Below are positions 22,601-31,647 of a stretch of DNA of 64,000 nt, piece by piece. This stretch comes from Streptomyces sp. ATexAB-D23. Its GTDB lineage: Bacteria > Actinomycetota > Actinomycetes > Streptomycetales > Streptomycetaceae. Below the pieces are notes generated by a model. The model did not search any database. It had not been told where the DNA came from and was given only the letters and a program-made list of their open reading frames with translations. Made by a program: the position numbers and the translations under genes. How positions within the stretch are numbered: position 1 is the stretch's first letter; the number at the start of each line of letters is the position of its first letter. The stretch covers positions 186,001 to 250,000 of the forward strand of contig NZ_KB892079.1 in NCBI RefSeq assembly GCF_000373645.1, read 5' to 3'.

Positions 22601-25229
22601 GCTTCATCTCGGCGACTGGGTCGACTCCGCCGTCGACTGGCTCCAGACCCACCTGTCCTGGCTCTTCGACGCCATCAGCTCCGTGGTCAGCGGCATGTTC
22701 GACGGCATCGCCGCCGTCCTGTCCGCCCCCGCACCCCTGCTCTTCGCCGGCATCGTCGCCGTCATCGCCTGGTGGCTGCGCGGCCTGCTCGCAGGTCTCC
22801 TCGCGTTCGTCGGCTTCGCCCTCATCGACTCCGTCGAGTTGTGGGACGAAGCGATGGACACCCTCACGCTGGTGCTCGTCGCGACGATCGTGACGCTGGT
22901 CCTGGCCGTGCCGCTCGGCATCTGGGCGTCCCGTTCCAAGACGGTCAGCGCGGTGATCCGGCCGGTCCTCGACTTCATGCAGACCATGCCCGCCATGGTC
23001 TACCTGATCCCCGGCGTGATCTTCTTCGGCGTCGGTGTCGTACCCGGCATCATCGCCACCATCATCTTCGCGCTGCCCCCGGGCGTCCGGATGACCGAGC
23101 TGGGCATCCGCCAGGTCGACGGCGAGCTCGTCGAGGCGGCCGAGGCCTTCGGCACCACCTCCCGCAACACCCTGCTGCGGGTGCAGCTGCCGCTGGCCCT
23201 GCCCACGATCATGGCGGGCATCAACCAGGTCATCATGCTGGGCCTGTCCATGGTGGTCATCGCCGGCATGGTCGGCGGCGGCGGCCTCGGTGGCTCCGTC
23301 TACCGCGCCATCGGCAACGTCGACGTCGGTCTCGGCTTCGAGGCCGGTGTCTCCATCGTCATCCTGGCCATGTACCTGGACCGGATGACCAGTGCCCTGG
23401 GCCGCGAGGTCTCCCCGCTCGCCCGCCGTGCGCTCGCCAAGGCACAGTCGGTGGCCGGCGGCCTGAAGATCTGGCACCACCGCCCGCAGCCCGTCGTGGC
23501 CGTGGCCGGGGTGGTCGCGCTCGCGCTCGTCGCCGGCGGCATGGGCCTGTTCGGTTCCTCGGACGACGACGCCACGACCGCGTCCGACCCGAAGAACATC
23601 GGGGCCGGCAAGAAGATCAGCATGGGTTACATCCCGTGGGACGAGGGCATCGCCTCCACGTTCCTGTGGAAGGAACTGCTGGAGCAGCGCGGCTTCGAGG
23701 TCGACGTCAAGCAGTACGAGGCCGGCGCGCTCTACACGGGCATGGCGAGCGGCCAGATCGACTTCGAGACCGACTCCTGGCTGCCGGTGACCCACGCCTC
23801 GTACTGGAAGAAGTACAAGGACCGCCTGGACGACATGGGCTCCTGGTACGGCCCCACCTCGCTGGAGCTGGCCGTCCCCTCGTACGTGAAGGGCGTCGAC
23901 TCGCTCGACGACCTCAAGGGCAAGGCGTCCGACTTCAAGGGCCGGATCGTGGGCATCGAGCCGAGCGCCGGTGAGATGGGCCTGCTCAAGGACAAGATCC
24001 TGCCCGGCTACGGCCTGGACAAGGAGTACAAGGTCATCGACGGCTCCACGCCGTCCATGCTGGCCGAGCTGAAGCGCGCGTACGCCAAGAAGGAACCGAT
24101 CGTCGTTCCGCTGTGGTCGCCGCACTGGGCGTACAACCAGTACGAGCTGACCAAGCTCAAGGACCCCAAGGACCTCTGGGGCAAGGGCGACGGGATCCAC
24201 ACGCTGACCCGTAAGGGCTTCGCCGAGGACAACCCCGAGGTCGGCACGTGGCTCAAGGACTTCAAGATGAGCGAGGACCAGCTCACCAGCCTTGAGGCGC
24301 AGATCCAGAAGAGCGGCTCCGGCAAGGAGCAGGAGGCCGTCCGTATCTGGCTCAAGGCCAACCCGGAGGTCGCCGACACGCTGACCCCGGTCAAGAAGGC
24401 CGCCACCTCCAAGGGCGCGAACGGCAAGGACGAGCGCGACCGCGCGGTCGAGATGGCCTGGTTCCCCTGGGAGGAGGACATCGCCGCCACGTACCTGTGG
24501 AAGGCCGTCCTGGAGGAGCGCGGATACAAGATCAACCTCAAGCAGTTCGAGGTCGGTCCGATGTACACCGCGATGTCGCGCGGCCAGATCGACGTGCAGT
24601 TCGACGGCTGGCTCCCGTTCACCCAGAAGAACTACTGGGACAAGTACGGCTCCAAGCTGACGGACATCGGCTCCTGGTACGGCCCGACCTCGATCGAGGT
24701 CGCGGTGCCCGACTACGTCAAGGACGTCAAGTCCCTGGCCGACCTCAAGGGCAAGAGCTCGAAGTTCAAGGGCCGCATCGTCGGCATCGAGCCCGGCACC
24801 GCCACGATGGAGAACCTCAAGAAGAACGTGCTCCCGGCCTACGGCCTGGACGACGAGTACAAGGTCGTCGACGCCTCGACGCCCGGCATGCTCTCCGAGC
24901 TGAAGCGGGCGTACGCCAAGAAGGAGCCCATCGCCGTCCTGCTGTGGACCCCGCACTGGGCGTACAGCGAGTACGAGATGACCAAGCTCCAGGACCCCAA
25001 GAAGGCCTTCGGTGACGGCGACCGGCTGCACACCATCGCCTCCAAGGAGTTCCCGGAGAACTACCCGCAGCTGACGAAGTGGTTCAAGGACTTCAAGCTC
25101 AGCGAGGACCAGCTCGCCGGTCTGGAGAACCAGATCCAGAAGCTCGGTACCGGACACGAGGAGGAAGCCGTGAAGGCCTGGATGGAGAAGAACCCGGGCA
25201 TCGCGGACAAGATGGCTCCCCAGTCGTAG
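22593..25229 (+). CDS. OpuABC-type permease fused to two tandem substrate-binding domains
   Basis: 878 residues. Residues about 1-290 form the permease with around seven membrane helices and the EAA-type loop (EAAEAFGTTSRNTLLRVQLP). A further helix near 300-320 anchors what follows. Two homologous OpuAC domains follow: SBD1 about 343-600 (MGYIPWDEGIASTFLWKELL) and SBD2 about 618-875 (MAWFPWEEDIAATYLWKAVL). Each keeps a DSWLP/DGWLP aromatic stretch and GSWYGPTS. Most OpuA-type proteins have a single fused SBD. Two per chain mean four per dimeric transporter, as in GlnPQ-type importers. The likely role is uptake of betaine-like compatible solutes in osmotic stress. The start is GTG 22593. Confidence 0.93.
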   Translation: MFRLHLGDWVDSAVDWLQTHLSWLFDAISSVVSGMFDGIAAVLSAPAPLLFAGIVAVIAWWLRGLLAGLLAFVGFALIDSVELWDEAMDTLTLVLVATIVTLVLAVPLGIWASRSKTVSAVIRPVLDFMQTMPAMVYLIPGVIFFGVGVVPGIIATIIFALPPGVRMTELGIRQVDGELVEAAEAFGTTSRNTLLRVQLPLALPTIMAGINQVIMLGLSMVVIAGMVGGGGLGGSVYRAIGNVDVGLGFEAGVSIVILAMYLDRMTSALGREVSPLARRALAKAQSVAGGLKIWHHRPQPVVAVAGVVALALVAGGMGLFGSSDDDATTASDPKNIGAGKKISMGYIPWDEGIASTFLWKELLEQRGFEVDVKQYEAGALYTGMASGQIDFETDSWLPVTHASYWKKYKDRLDDMGSWYGPTSLELAVPSYVKGVDSLDDLKGKASDFKGRIVGIEPSAGEMGLLKDKILPGYGLDKEYKVIDGSTPSMLAELKRAYAKKEPIVVPLWSPHWAYNQYELTKLKDPKDLWGKGDGIHTLTRKGFAEDNPEVGTWLKDFKMSEDQLTSLEAQIQKSGSGKEQEAVRIWLKANPEVADTLTPVKKAATSKGANGKDERDRAVEMAWFPWEEDIAATYLWKAVLEERGYKINLKQFEVGPMYTAMSRGQIDVQFDGWLPFTQKNYWDKYGSKLTDIGSWYGPTSIEVAVPDYVKDVKSLADLKGKSSKFKGRIVGIEPGTATMENLKKNVLPAYGLDDEYKVVDASTPGMLSELKRAYAKKEPIAVLLWTPHWAYSEYEMTKLQDPKKAFGDGDRLHTIASKEFPENYPQLTKWFKDFKLSEDQLAGLENQIQKLGTGHEEEAVKAWMEKNPGIADKMAPQS

Positions 25230-25263
25230 CCGCGACCGGCCCCCACCGGGGCCGCGGCACATG

Positions 25264-25300
25264 AAGGGGTGGGTCCCGCCGTCGGCGGGACCCACCCCTT
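25264..25300 (+). terminator. Terminator of the betaine transporter operon
   Basis: A perfect 17-bp stem (25264-25280 with 25284-25300) with a 3-nt loop, ending in CTTCC, 35 bp after the permease stop. Confidence 0.8.
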
Positions 25301-25399
25301 CCGGCGTTCCGAAGAGGTCACTTTCCGGGCCGACCTGGCGTAACGGTGTGCGCGAGGCGCCCACAACCGGAAGGATGGCCAGTCGGGAGGGAGCCGGAC

Positions 25400-25945
25400 A
25401 TGGACGAGAAGGAAACACTCCGGGTGGGCGCCGCCGTCCGCCGACAGCGCAGATCCCTGGGACTCACCCTGGCCGCGGTCGCCTCGCGCAGCGGTCTGTC
25501 CGTACCGTTCCTCAGCCAGATCGAGAACGAACGCGCCAGACCCAGTGCCCGGTCCCTGGACCGGGTCGCCGAAGCGCTGGAGACCACCCCCGCACGGCTG
25601 CGCGCCGCCGCGGACTCCGCCCGCGCGGTCGACGTCGTGCGCGGCGTGCCGGAGGACGGGGTGCACCGCGTGGTACGCGGACGCCACCAGCTCAGCGCCC
25701 TGGAGTTCACCGGGGAACTCGACCTCGGGCGCGAGTTCCAGCACCGCAACGACGAGGTGATGTACGTAGCGGAGGGCGCCGCCGAGGTGGAGGCCGAGGG
25801 CCAGGCCTACCGGCTGGTCCAGGGCGACACGCTGTTCCTGTCCGGCGGGGTGCGCCACCGCTGGCGGGCCACCCTCCCCGGCACCCGGCTGCTGTGCGTC
25901 GCGGTCGCCGAACACATCGACGCCACGTCCGACCCCCGGCGCTGA
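25400..25945 (+). CDS. XRE-family regulator with cupin domain
   Basis: 181 residues. The HTH_3 domain (about 8-65, VRRQRRSLGLTLAAVASRSG and FLSQIENERARPS) is followed by a cupin_2 domain (about 100-170; HRNDEVMYVAEGAAEVEAEG and GDTLFLSGGVRHRW). Regulators of this build often control amine, amino-acid or antioxidant metabolism; the ligand is not known here. ATG 25400 has GGGAGGGAG. It follows the betaine transporter after a terminator and has its own upstream region with a TAACGG -10-like element. Confidence 0.88.
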   Translation: MDEKETLRVGAAVRRQRRSLGLTLAAVASRSGLSVPFLSQIENERARPSARSLDRVAEALETTPARLRAAADSARAVDVVRGVPEDGVHRVVRGRHQLSALEFTGELDLGREFQHRNDEVMYVAEGAAEVEAEGQAYRLVQGDTLFLSGGVRHRWRATLPGTRLLCVAVAEHIDATSDPRR

Positions 25946-25976
25946 CCGCCCGGGGGCCGGTGGCCGGCAGACTCCC

Positions 25977-27125
<1,149 letters not shown>

Positions 27126-27181
27126 GCCATGATTCTCCTGGGCCGGGCAGGGCCCCACCAGAGAGTGCTGCTCTATGAGGT

Positions 27182-27198
27182 CATAAGGTGGGCTTATG
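27182..27198. promoter_or_regulatory. LysR-type operator overlapping the regulator start codon
   Basis: CATAAG (27182-27187), 5-bp spacer and CTTATG (27193-27198) form a 17-bp palindrome with the T-N11-A core typical of LysR regulators. Its last three bases are the ATG of the lysR-type gene, which suggests tight autorepression and control of the divergent transporter. Confidence 0.6.
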
Positions 27199-28134
27199 GC
27201 CAGCGAACCGTCCGCCCCCCTGTCCCACCGGGTGCCCGACCTCGGCGCGCTGGAGCTGCTCCTCGCGGTCGCCCGGCACGGCAGCCTCGGCCGGGCCGCC
27301 CGCGATGTCGGCATCACCCAGCCCGCCGCCAGTAGCCGCATCCGTTCCATGGAACGGCAGCTCGGCCTGGCTCTGCTCGACCGCTCGCCCCGGGGCTCCC
27401 GGCTCACCGACGCGGGCGCGCTGGTCACCGACTGGGCGCGCCGGGTCGTGGAGTCCGCCGAGGCGTTCGACGCGGGCGCCCAGGCGCTGCGGGACCGCCG
27501 CGACTCCCGGTTGCGGGTCGCCGCCTCCATGACCATCGCCGAATACCTGCTGCCGGGCTGGCTGATCGCCCTGCGCGCCGAACGGCCCGGCACCGCGGTC
27601 TCGCTGCTCGCCGGGAACTCCGCGGTGGTCGCCGAGCGGCTGCTGACCGGGGACGCCGACCTCGGCTTCGTCGAGGGCCTGTCCGTCCCGGAAGGGCTCG
27701 ACGGCACCGTCATCGCCCACGACCGCCTGGTCGTCGTGGTCGCCCCCTCGCACGCCTGGGCCCGCCGCCGCACCCCCCTGACCCCGCGCGAACTGGCCGC
27801 GACCCCGCTGATCCTGCGCGAACACGGCTCCGGCACCCGCCAGGTCCTGGACGCCGCGCTCGCCGCGCACGGCCCGCTCGCCCCGCCGCTCCTGGAACTG
27901 TCGTCGACCACCTCGGTGAAGGGCGCGGCGGAGAGCGGCGCGGGCCCCTGTGTCCTGAGCGAACTCGCGCTCGGCGAGGAGCTGTCGGCCCGCCGCCTGG
28001 TCAAGGTCCCCATCGCCGGGGTCCGGCTGCGGCGCCAGTTGCGCGCGGTGTGGCCGGCGGGCCACCGGCCCACGGGCCCGGCCCGCGACCTGCTCTCGCT
28101 GACCCGGTCGGAACCCTCCGGGGGCATGGTTTAG
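27196..28134 (+). CDS. LysR-family transcriptional regulator
   Basis: 312 residues. The N-terminal winged HTH (about 14-75, LELLLAVARHGSLGRAARDV, ITQPAASSRI) is followed by the LysR substrate-binding domain (about 100-300). No Shine-Dalgarno sequence is obvious; the start ATG is inside an operator palindrome. Divergent to the TDT transporter, with 70 bp between them. A MITE-like repeat begins right at its stop codon. CysB/CbbR-like sensing of small anions is a reasonable guess but is inference. Confidence 0.9.
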   Translation: MASEPSAPLSHRVPDLGALELLLAVARHGSLGRAARDVGITQPAASSRIRSMERQLGLALLDRSPRGSRLTDAGALVTDWARRVVESAEAFDAGAQALRDRRDSRLRVAASMTIAEYLLPGWLIALRAERPGTAVSLLAGNSAVVAERLLTGDADLGFVEGLSVPEGLDGTVIAHDRLVVVVAPSHAWARRRTPLTPRELAATPLILREHGSGTRQVLDAALAAHGPLAPPLLELSSTTSVKGAAESGAGPCVLSELALGEELSARRLVKVPIAGVRLRRQLRAVWPAGHRPTGPARDLLSLTRSEPSGGMV

Positions 28135-28137
28135 GGC

Positions 28138-28331
28138 CTGTCCGGCGGATCTTCGCGGGCCCGCGACGCCTGGCACGCACTCTCGCCGCACGCCCGGATC
28201 ACCCGAGTACGTCCAGTACGAGGGTGATCCGGGCGCACACCGAGGAGTGGGGTCTCCCCTGTTCGAGCGGAGCCGAGAACTCGGCGATGCACCGGACGCC
28301 GCGGGCTGATCCACGAAGATCCGCCGGACAG
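28138..28331. mobile_element. MITE-like element with 18-bp perfect terminal inverted repeats
   Basis: The terminal repeats are CTGTCCGGCGGATCTTCG (28138-28155) and its exact complement (28314-28331). Inside lies a second perfect inverted repeat of 14 bp (28191-28204 and 28222-28235). The 194-bp unit has no gene and starts 4 bp after the LysR-gene stop. This fits a non-autonomous MITE derived from an insertion sequence. Possible TAGG remnants flank both ends (28132-28135 left, about 28338-28341 right), but no clean target duplication is certain. Confidence 0.75.
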
Positions 28332-28398
28332 AACACCTAGGGCCGGACCGGCTCCAAACCGGTGGACGGCCGGGCGGCCCGACGAGAAGGATGGGCCG

Positions 28399-29370
28399 AT
28401 GACCGCCACCGCACCGCCCGCCCGGGGCGTCCGCCACCACTGGGCCGACCTGCCCGCCGCCGTCCGCCGCGGCATCGAGGACATCCTCGGCGCGCCCGTC
28501 GTGGAGGCCCGCACCCAGCACGGCGGCTTCTCGCCCGGGGTCGCCGCCCGGGTCCGGCTCGCGAACGGCGGCCGGGCCTTCGTCAAGGCCGTGAGCGCCG
28601 ACGTGAACGCCGACAGCCCGGACATGCACCGCGCCGAGATCCGCCTCACGGCGGCCCTGCCGGCGCACGCCCCGGCGCCCCGGCTGCTCGGCTCGTACGA
28701 CGACGGCGCCTGCGTCGCGCTCGTGCTCCAGGACATCGAGGGCCGCCAGCCCCGCGTCCCGTGGAGCCGGGGCGAGCTGGACCGGGTCCTTGAGGCCCTC
28801 CAGGACCTGGCCGGCCTCCTCACCCCGGCCCCGGCCGGGGCACCGGTCGCCGACGGGGGCAAGTCCACGATGTTCACCGGCTGGCGGACCCTGTGCGCTG
28901 CGGGCGACACCACGGGCCTGGACCCGTGGGCGGCCCGCCGGCTCGGCGTCCTGGCGGAACTGGAGTCGGGCTGGGCACGGGCCGCCGAAGGGGACACCCT
29001 CGGCCACGGCGACCTGCGCGCCGACAACATCCTGCTCACCGAGGACCGGGTCGTCTTCGTCGACTGGCCGCACGCGGTGCGCGCCCGGCCCTGGTTCGAC
29101 CTGCTGGCGATGCTCCCCTGCGTGGCGGCCCAGGGCTTCGCCTCCGGGCAGGCCCCGGACCCGGAGGCCCTGTTCACCGCCCATCCGCTCGGCCGGGACG
29201 CGGACCCCGGCGCGGTCACCGCCGTACTCGCCGCCATGGCCGGATACTTCGCGCAGCACGCGCTGCGCCCCGCCCCGCCGGGCCTGCCGACGCTCCGGGC
29301 CTTCCAGGCGGCCCAGGGCGCCGCCGCCCTGGACTGGCTACGCCGACGGCTCGGCGAGCGGGCCGGGTAG
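28399..29370 (+). CDS. APH-family phosphotransferase
   Basis: 323 residues of the aminoglycoside phosphotransferase/choline kinase fold. It has the catalytic loop GHGDLRADNILLTEDRVVFVDW (residues about 200-220; Asp in HGDLRADN is the catalytic base and the DW pair binds Mg) and an N-terminal nucleotide-binding lobe with RAFVKAVS. The specificity is unknown; many such actinobacterial proteins phosphorylate metabolites rather than antibiotics. ATG 28399 has GAGAAGGAT. Its last 33 bp overlap the end of the convergent amidotransferase gene. Confidence 0.85.
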   Translation: MTATAPPARGVRHHWADLPAAVRRGIEDILGAPVVEARTQHGGFSPGVAARVRLANGGRAFVKAVSADVNADSPDMHRAEIRLTAALPAHAPAPRLLGSYDDGACVALVLQDIEGRQPRVPWSRGELDRVLEALQDLAGLLTPAPAGAPVADGGKSTMFTGWRTLCAAGDTTGLDPWAARRLGVLAELESGWARAAEGDTLGHGDLRADNILLTEDRVVFVDWPHAVRARPWFDLLAMLPCVAAQGFASGQAPDPEALFTAHPLGRDADPGAVTAVLAAMAGYFAQHALRPAPPGLPTLRAFQAAQGAAALDWLRRRLGERAG

Positions 29371-30102
29371 CCCCGGCGCGGGAGCCTCCGGTCCGCGCGC
29401 GGTGTCCACCGGCCCCGTCACGGCGGCCACCAGCCCCCGCAGCACGCGGAGGTCCTCGCCCGCCTCCGGATGCCACTGAACCCCCAGGACCCAGCGGGAA
29501 CCCGGCAGTTCCACCGCTTCCACCGTGCCGTCCGCCGCGTGCGCCGAGGCCACCAGGCCCGTGCCGATCCGGTCGACGGCCTGGTGGTGGTACGCGGGGA
29601 CGGCACACACGTCCGGCACCAGCGACGCGTACCGGGTGCCCGGCACCGGTGTCACCGGATGCGAACCGAACACGCCCGTCGCCCCGTCGGGGCCCGCGTG
29701 CCCGTCCAGATGCTGCGTCAGGGTGCCGCCGCACACCACGTTCAGCAACTGCATCCCCCGGCAGATCCCCAGCAACGGCGTCCCGGCGTCCAGCGCCGCA
29801 CCGATCAGCGCCGCCTCCCAGGCGTCACGCTCCGGCGCCGGCGGCCCGGTCCGCGGATCGCGCCCGGCCCCGTACCGCGCGGGCTCCACATCCGGCCCGC
29901 CCGCCACCACCACCGCGTCGAGCCGCGCCACCGCCTCCGCCGCGGCGTCCGGCGAGTCCGGCGGCAGCAGCGCGGCCAGACCGCCCGCCTCCCGCACCAT
30001 CCGCGCGTACCCGGCGGGCAGCAGCGCGGCGGGCAGGTCCCACACGCCCCAGCGCACCGAGGTCTCCAGATAGGTGCTGATCCCGATCAGCGGACGGTTC
30101 AC
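29338..30102 (-). CDS. Class I glutamine amidotransferase-like gamma-glutamyl hydrolase (PuuD family)
   Basis: 254 residues. Catalytic Cys in LLGICRGMQLLNVVCGG (about 115) and the His-Glu pair in GVQWHPEAG complete the class I amidotransferase triad of the PuuD/gamma-glutamyl-GABA hydrolase family, which removes glutamate from gamma-glutamylated intermediates. GTG 30102 has GAGGAGGAG upstream. It is divergent from the GlnA4-like synthetase (122 bp between them), whose product or later intermediate it probably hydrolyses. The final 33 bp overlap the convergent phosphotransferase gene. Confidence 0.88.
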   Translation of the reverse strand: MNRPLIGISTYLETSVRWGVWDLPAALLPAGYARMVREAGGLAALLPPDSPDAAAEAVARLDAVVVAGGPDVEPARYGAGRDPRTGPPAPERDAWEAALIGAALDAGTPLLGICRGMQLLNVVCGGTLTQHLDGHAGPDGATGVFGSHPVTPVPGTRYASLVPDVCAVPAYHHQAVDRIGTGLVASAHAADGTVEAVELPGSRWVLGVQWHPEAGEDLRVLRGLVAAVTGPVDTARGPEAPAPGLPGPLAEPSA

Positions 30103-30224
30103 CGGACTCCTCCTCGCACGGAGCGTCCCCGCACGGCGCGCGGAACACCCGGCACCGTACCCACAACCCCCGCCCTGCCCATAGATTTGGACCGCCTGCC
30201 GGCCCGTGAGGAGAGGACCCGTCC
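30103..30224. promoter_or_regulatory. Divergent promoter region of the gamma-glutamylation genes
   Basis: 122 bp between the PuuD-like and GlnA4-like genes. A -10-like TAGATT (30182-30187) faces the synthetase; its ribosome site GTGAGGAGAG follows before GTG 30225. No clear operator palindrome was seen. Confidence 0.35.
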
Positions 30225-31592
30225 GTGTCCGACCGAACACCCCCGCTCGCCCTCGGAGACCTGCGCCGCCTCGTGCACAGCGGCGAGATCGACACCGTGG
30301 TCCTGGCCTTCCCCGACATGCAGGGGCGGCTCCAGGGCAAACGCTTCGCCGCCCCCTTCTTCCTCGACGAGGTCGTGCGGCACGGCACCGAGGGCTGCGC
30401 CTATCTCCTCGCCGTCGACACCGACATGAACACCGTCGACGGCTACGCCATGTCCTCCTGGGACAACGGCTACGGGGACTTCGCGATGCGCCCCGACCTC
30501 GGCACCCTGCGCCGGGTCCCCTGGCACGAGGGCACCGCCATGGTCCTCGCCGACCTCACCTGGGCCGACGGCTCGCCCGTCACCGCCGCGCCCCGGCAGA
30601 TCCTGCGCCGCCAGCTCGAACGCCTGGCCGAGCACGGCTACACGGCCCACGCCGGCACCGAACTCGAGTTCATCGTCTTCAAGGACACCTACGAACAGGC
30701 CTGGGACCGCGGCTACCGCGATCTGACCCCGGTCAACCAGTACAACGTCGACTACTCCGTCCTCGGCACCGGCCGCGTCGAGCCCCTGCTGCGCCGCATC
30801 CGCAACGAGATGGCGGGCGCCGGCCTCGCCGTCGAGTCCGCCAAGGGCGAGTGCAACCCCGGCCAGCACGAGATCGTGTTCCGCTACGACGAGGCCCTGG
30901 TCACCTGCGACCAGCACGCCGTCTACAAGACAGGCGCCAAGGAGATCGCCGCCCAGGAAGGCGTCGCCCTCACCTTCATGGCCAAGTTCAACGAGCGCGA
31001 GGGCAACTCCTGCCACATCCACCTCTCGCTCCGCTCCACCACGGACCCCGGCCGGTCCGCCATGGCCGACGAGGACGGCGCCATGTCCCCGGTGATGCGG
31101 CACTTCCTGGCCGGCCAGCTCGCCGCCCTGCGCGACCTCAGCCTCCTCTTCGCGCCGAACATCAACTCCTACAAGCGGCTGCGCCCCGGCTCCTTCGCAC
31201 CGACCGCCGTCGCCTGGGGCCATGACAACCGGACCTGCGCGCTGCGCGTCGTCGGCCACGGCCACTCGCTGCGCTTCGAGAACCGGCTCCCCGGCGGCGA
31301 CGTCAACCCCTACCTGGCCGTCGCCGCCCTCGTAGCCGCCGGCCTCCACGGCATCGAGCACAAGCTCGAACTCCCCGACCCCTGCGAGGGCAACGCCTAC
31401 ACCGCCGCCTACGAGCAGGTCCCCGCCACCCTGCGCGAGGCCGCCGCGCTCTGGGAGGCCAGCGAGATCGCCCGCGAGGCCTTCGGCGAGGACGTCGTGG
31501 CGCACTACCGCACCATGGCCCGCGTCGAACTGGACGCCTTCGACACGGCGGTGACCGACTGGGAGCTGCGCCGCTCCTTCGAACGCCTCTGA
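30225..31592 (+). CDS. glnA4: Glutamine-synthetase-like gamma-glutamylamide synthetase (GlnA4 type)
   Basis: 455 residues of the glutamine synthetase family: beta-grasp domain, then the catalytic domain with AGTELEFIVFKD (metal-binding Glu), ESAKGECNPGQHE, GNSCHIHLSL, and NSYKRLRPGSFAPTAVAWG. The PGSFAP context replaces the ammonium-site architecture of true GSI, and the adenylylation loop is missing, so this is a gamma-glutamyl-amine ligase rather than GlnA. The closest known function by neighbourhood is the Streptomyces coelicolor GlnA4, which glutamylates ethanolamine; polyamines are the alternative. Start GTG 30225. Downstream aldehyde dehydrogenase and SDR genes fit a catabolic route. 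Confidence 0.85.
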   Translation: MSDRTPPLALGDLRRLVHSGEIDTVVLAFPDMQGRLQGKRFAAPFFLDEVVRHGTEGCAYLLAVDTDMNTVDGYAMSSWDNGYGDFAMRPDLGTLRRVPWHEGTAMVLADLTWADGSPVTAAPRQILRRQLERLAEHGYTAHAGTELEFIVFKDTYEQAWDRGYRDLTPVNQYNVDYSVLGTGRVEPLLRRIRNEMAGAGLAVESAKGECNPGQHEIVFRYDEALVTCDQHAVYKTGAKEIAAQEGVALTFMAKFNEREGNSCHIHLSLRSTTDPGRSAMADEDGAMSPVMRHFLAGQLAALRDLSLLFAPNINSYKRLRPGSFAPTAVAWGHDNRTCALRVVGHGHSLRFENRLPGGDVNPYLAVAALVAAGLHGIEHKLELPDPCEGNAYTAAYEQVPATLREAAALWEASEIAREAFGEDVVAHYRTMARVELDAFDTAVTDWELRRSFERL

Positions 31593-31647
31593 CGCCCGCG
31601 TGATCCCGGCACCGCCCCTTCGAACGCCTGTGAGGCCCGCGTGATCC
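31576..31647 (+). repeat. 41-bp tandem duplication at the glnA4/aldehyde dehydrogenase junction
   Basis: A 31-bp unit (31576-31606) recurs at 31617-31647 with two mismatches, a period of 41 bp. It includes the last four codons and stop of the synthetase and the start of the dehydrogenase, so a decoy FERL-stop and a decoy GTG (31600) remain in the spacer. Confidence 0.8.

Noticed and set aside
25322..25346. Clear housekeeping promoter for the cupin regulator
   Set aside because: TTTCCG and TAACGG are only loosely consensus and their spacing is poor; mentioned in the gene entry but not listed as a site.
22431..25418. 995-codon open frame on the minus strand
   Set aside because: Antisense to the betaine permease gene; rich in Arg, Gly, Asp and Val as expected for a GC-biased shadow frame, no domain motifs.
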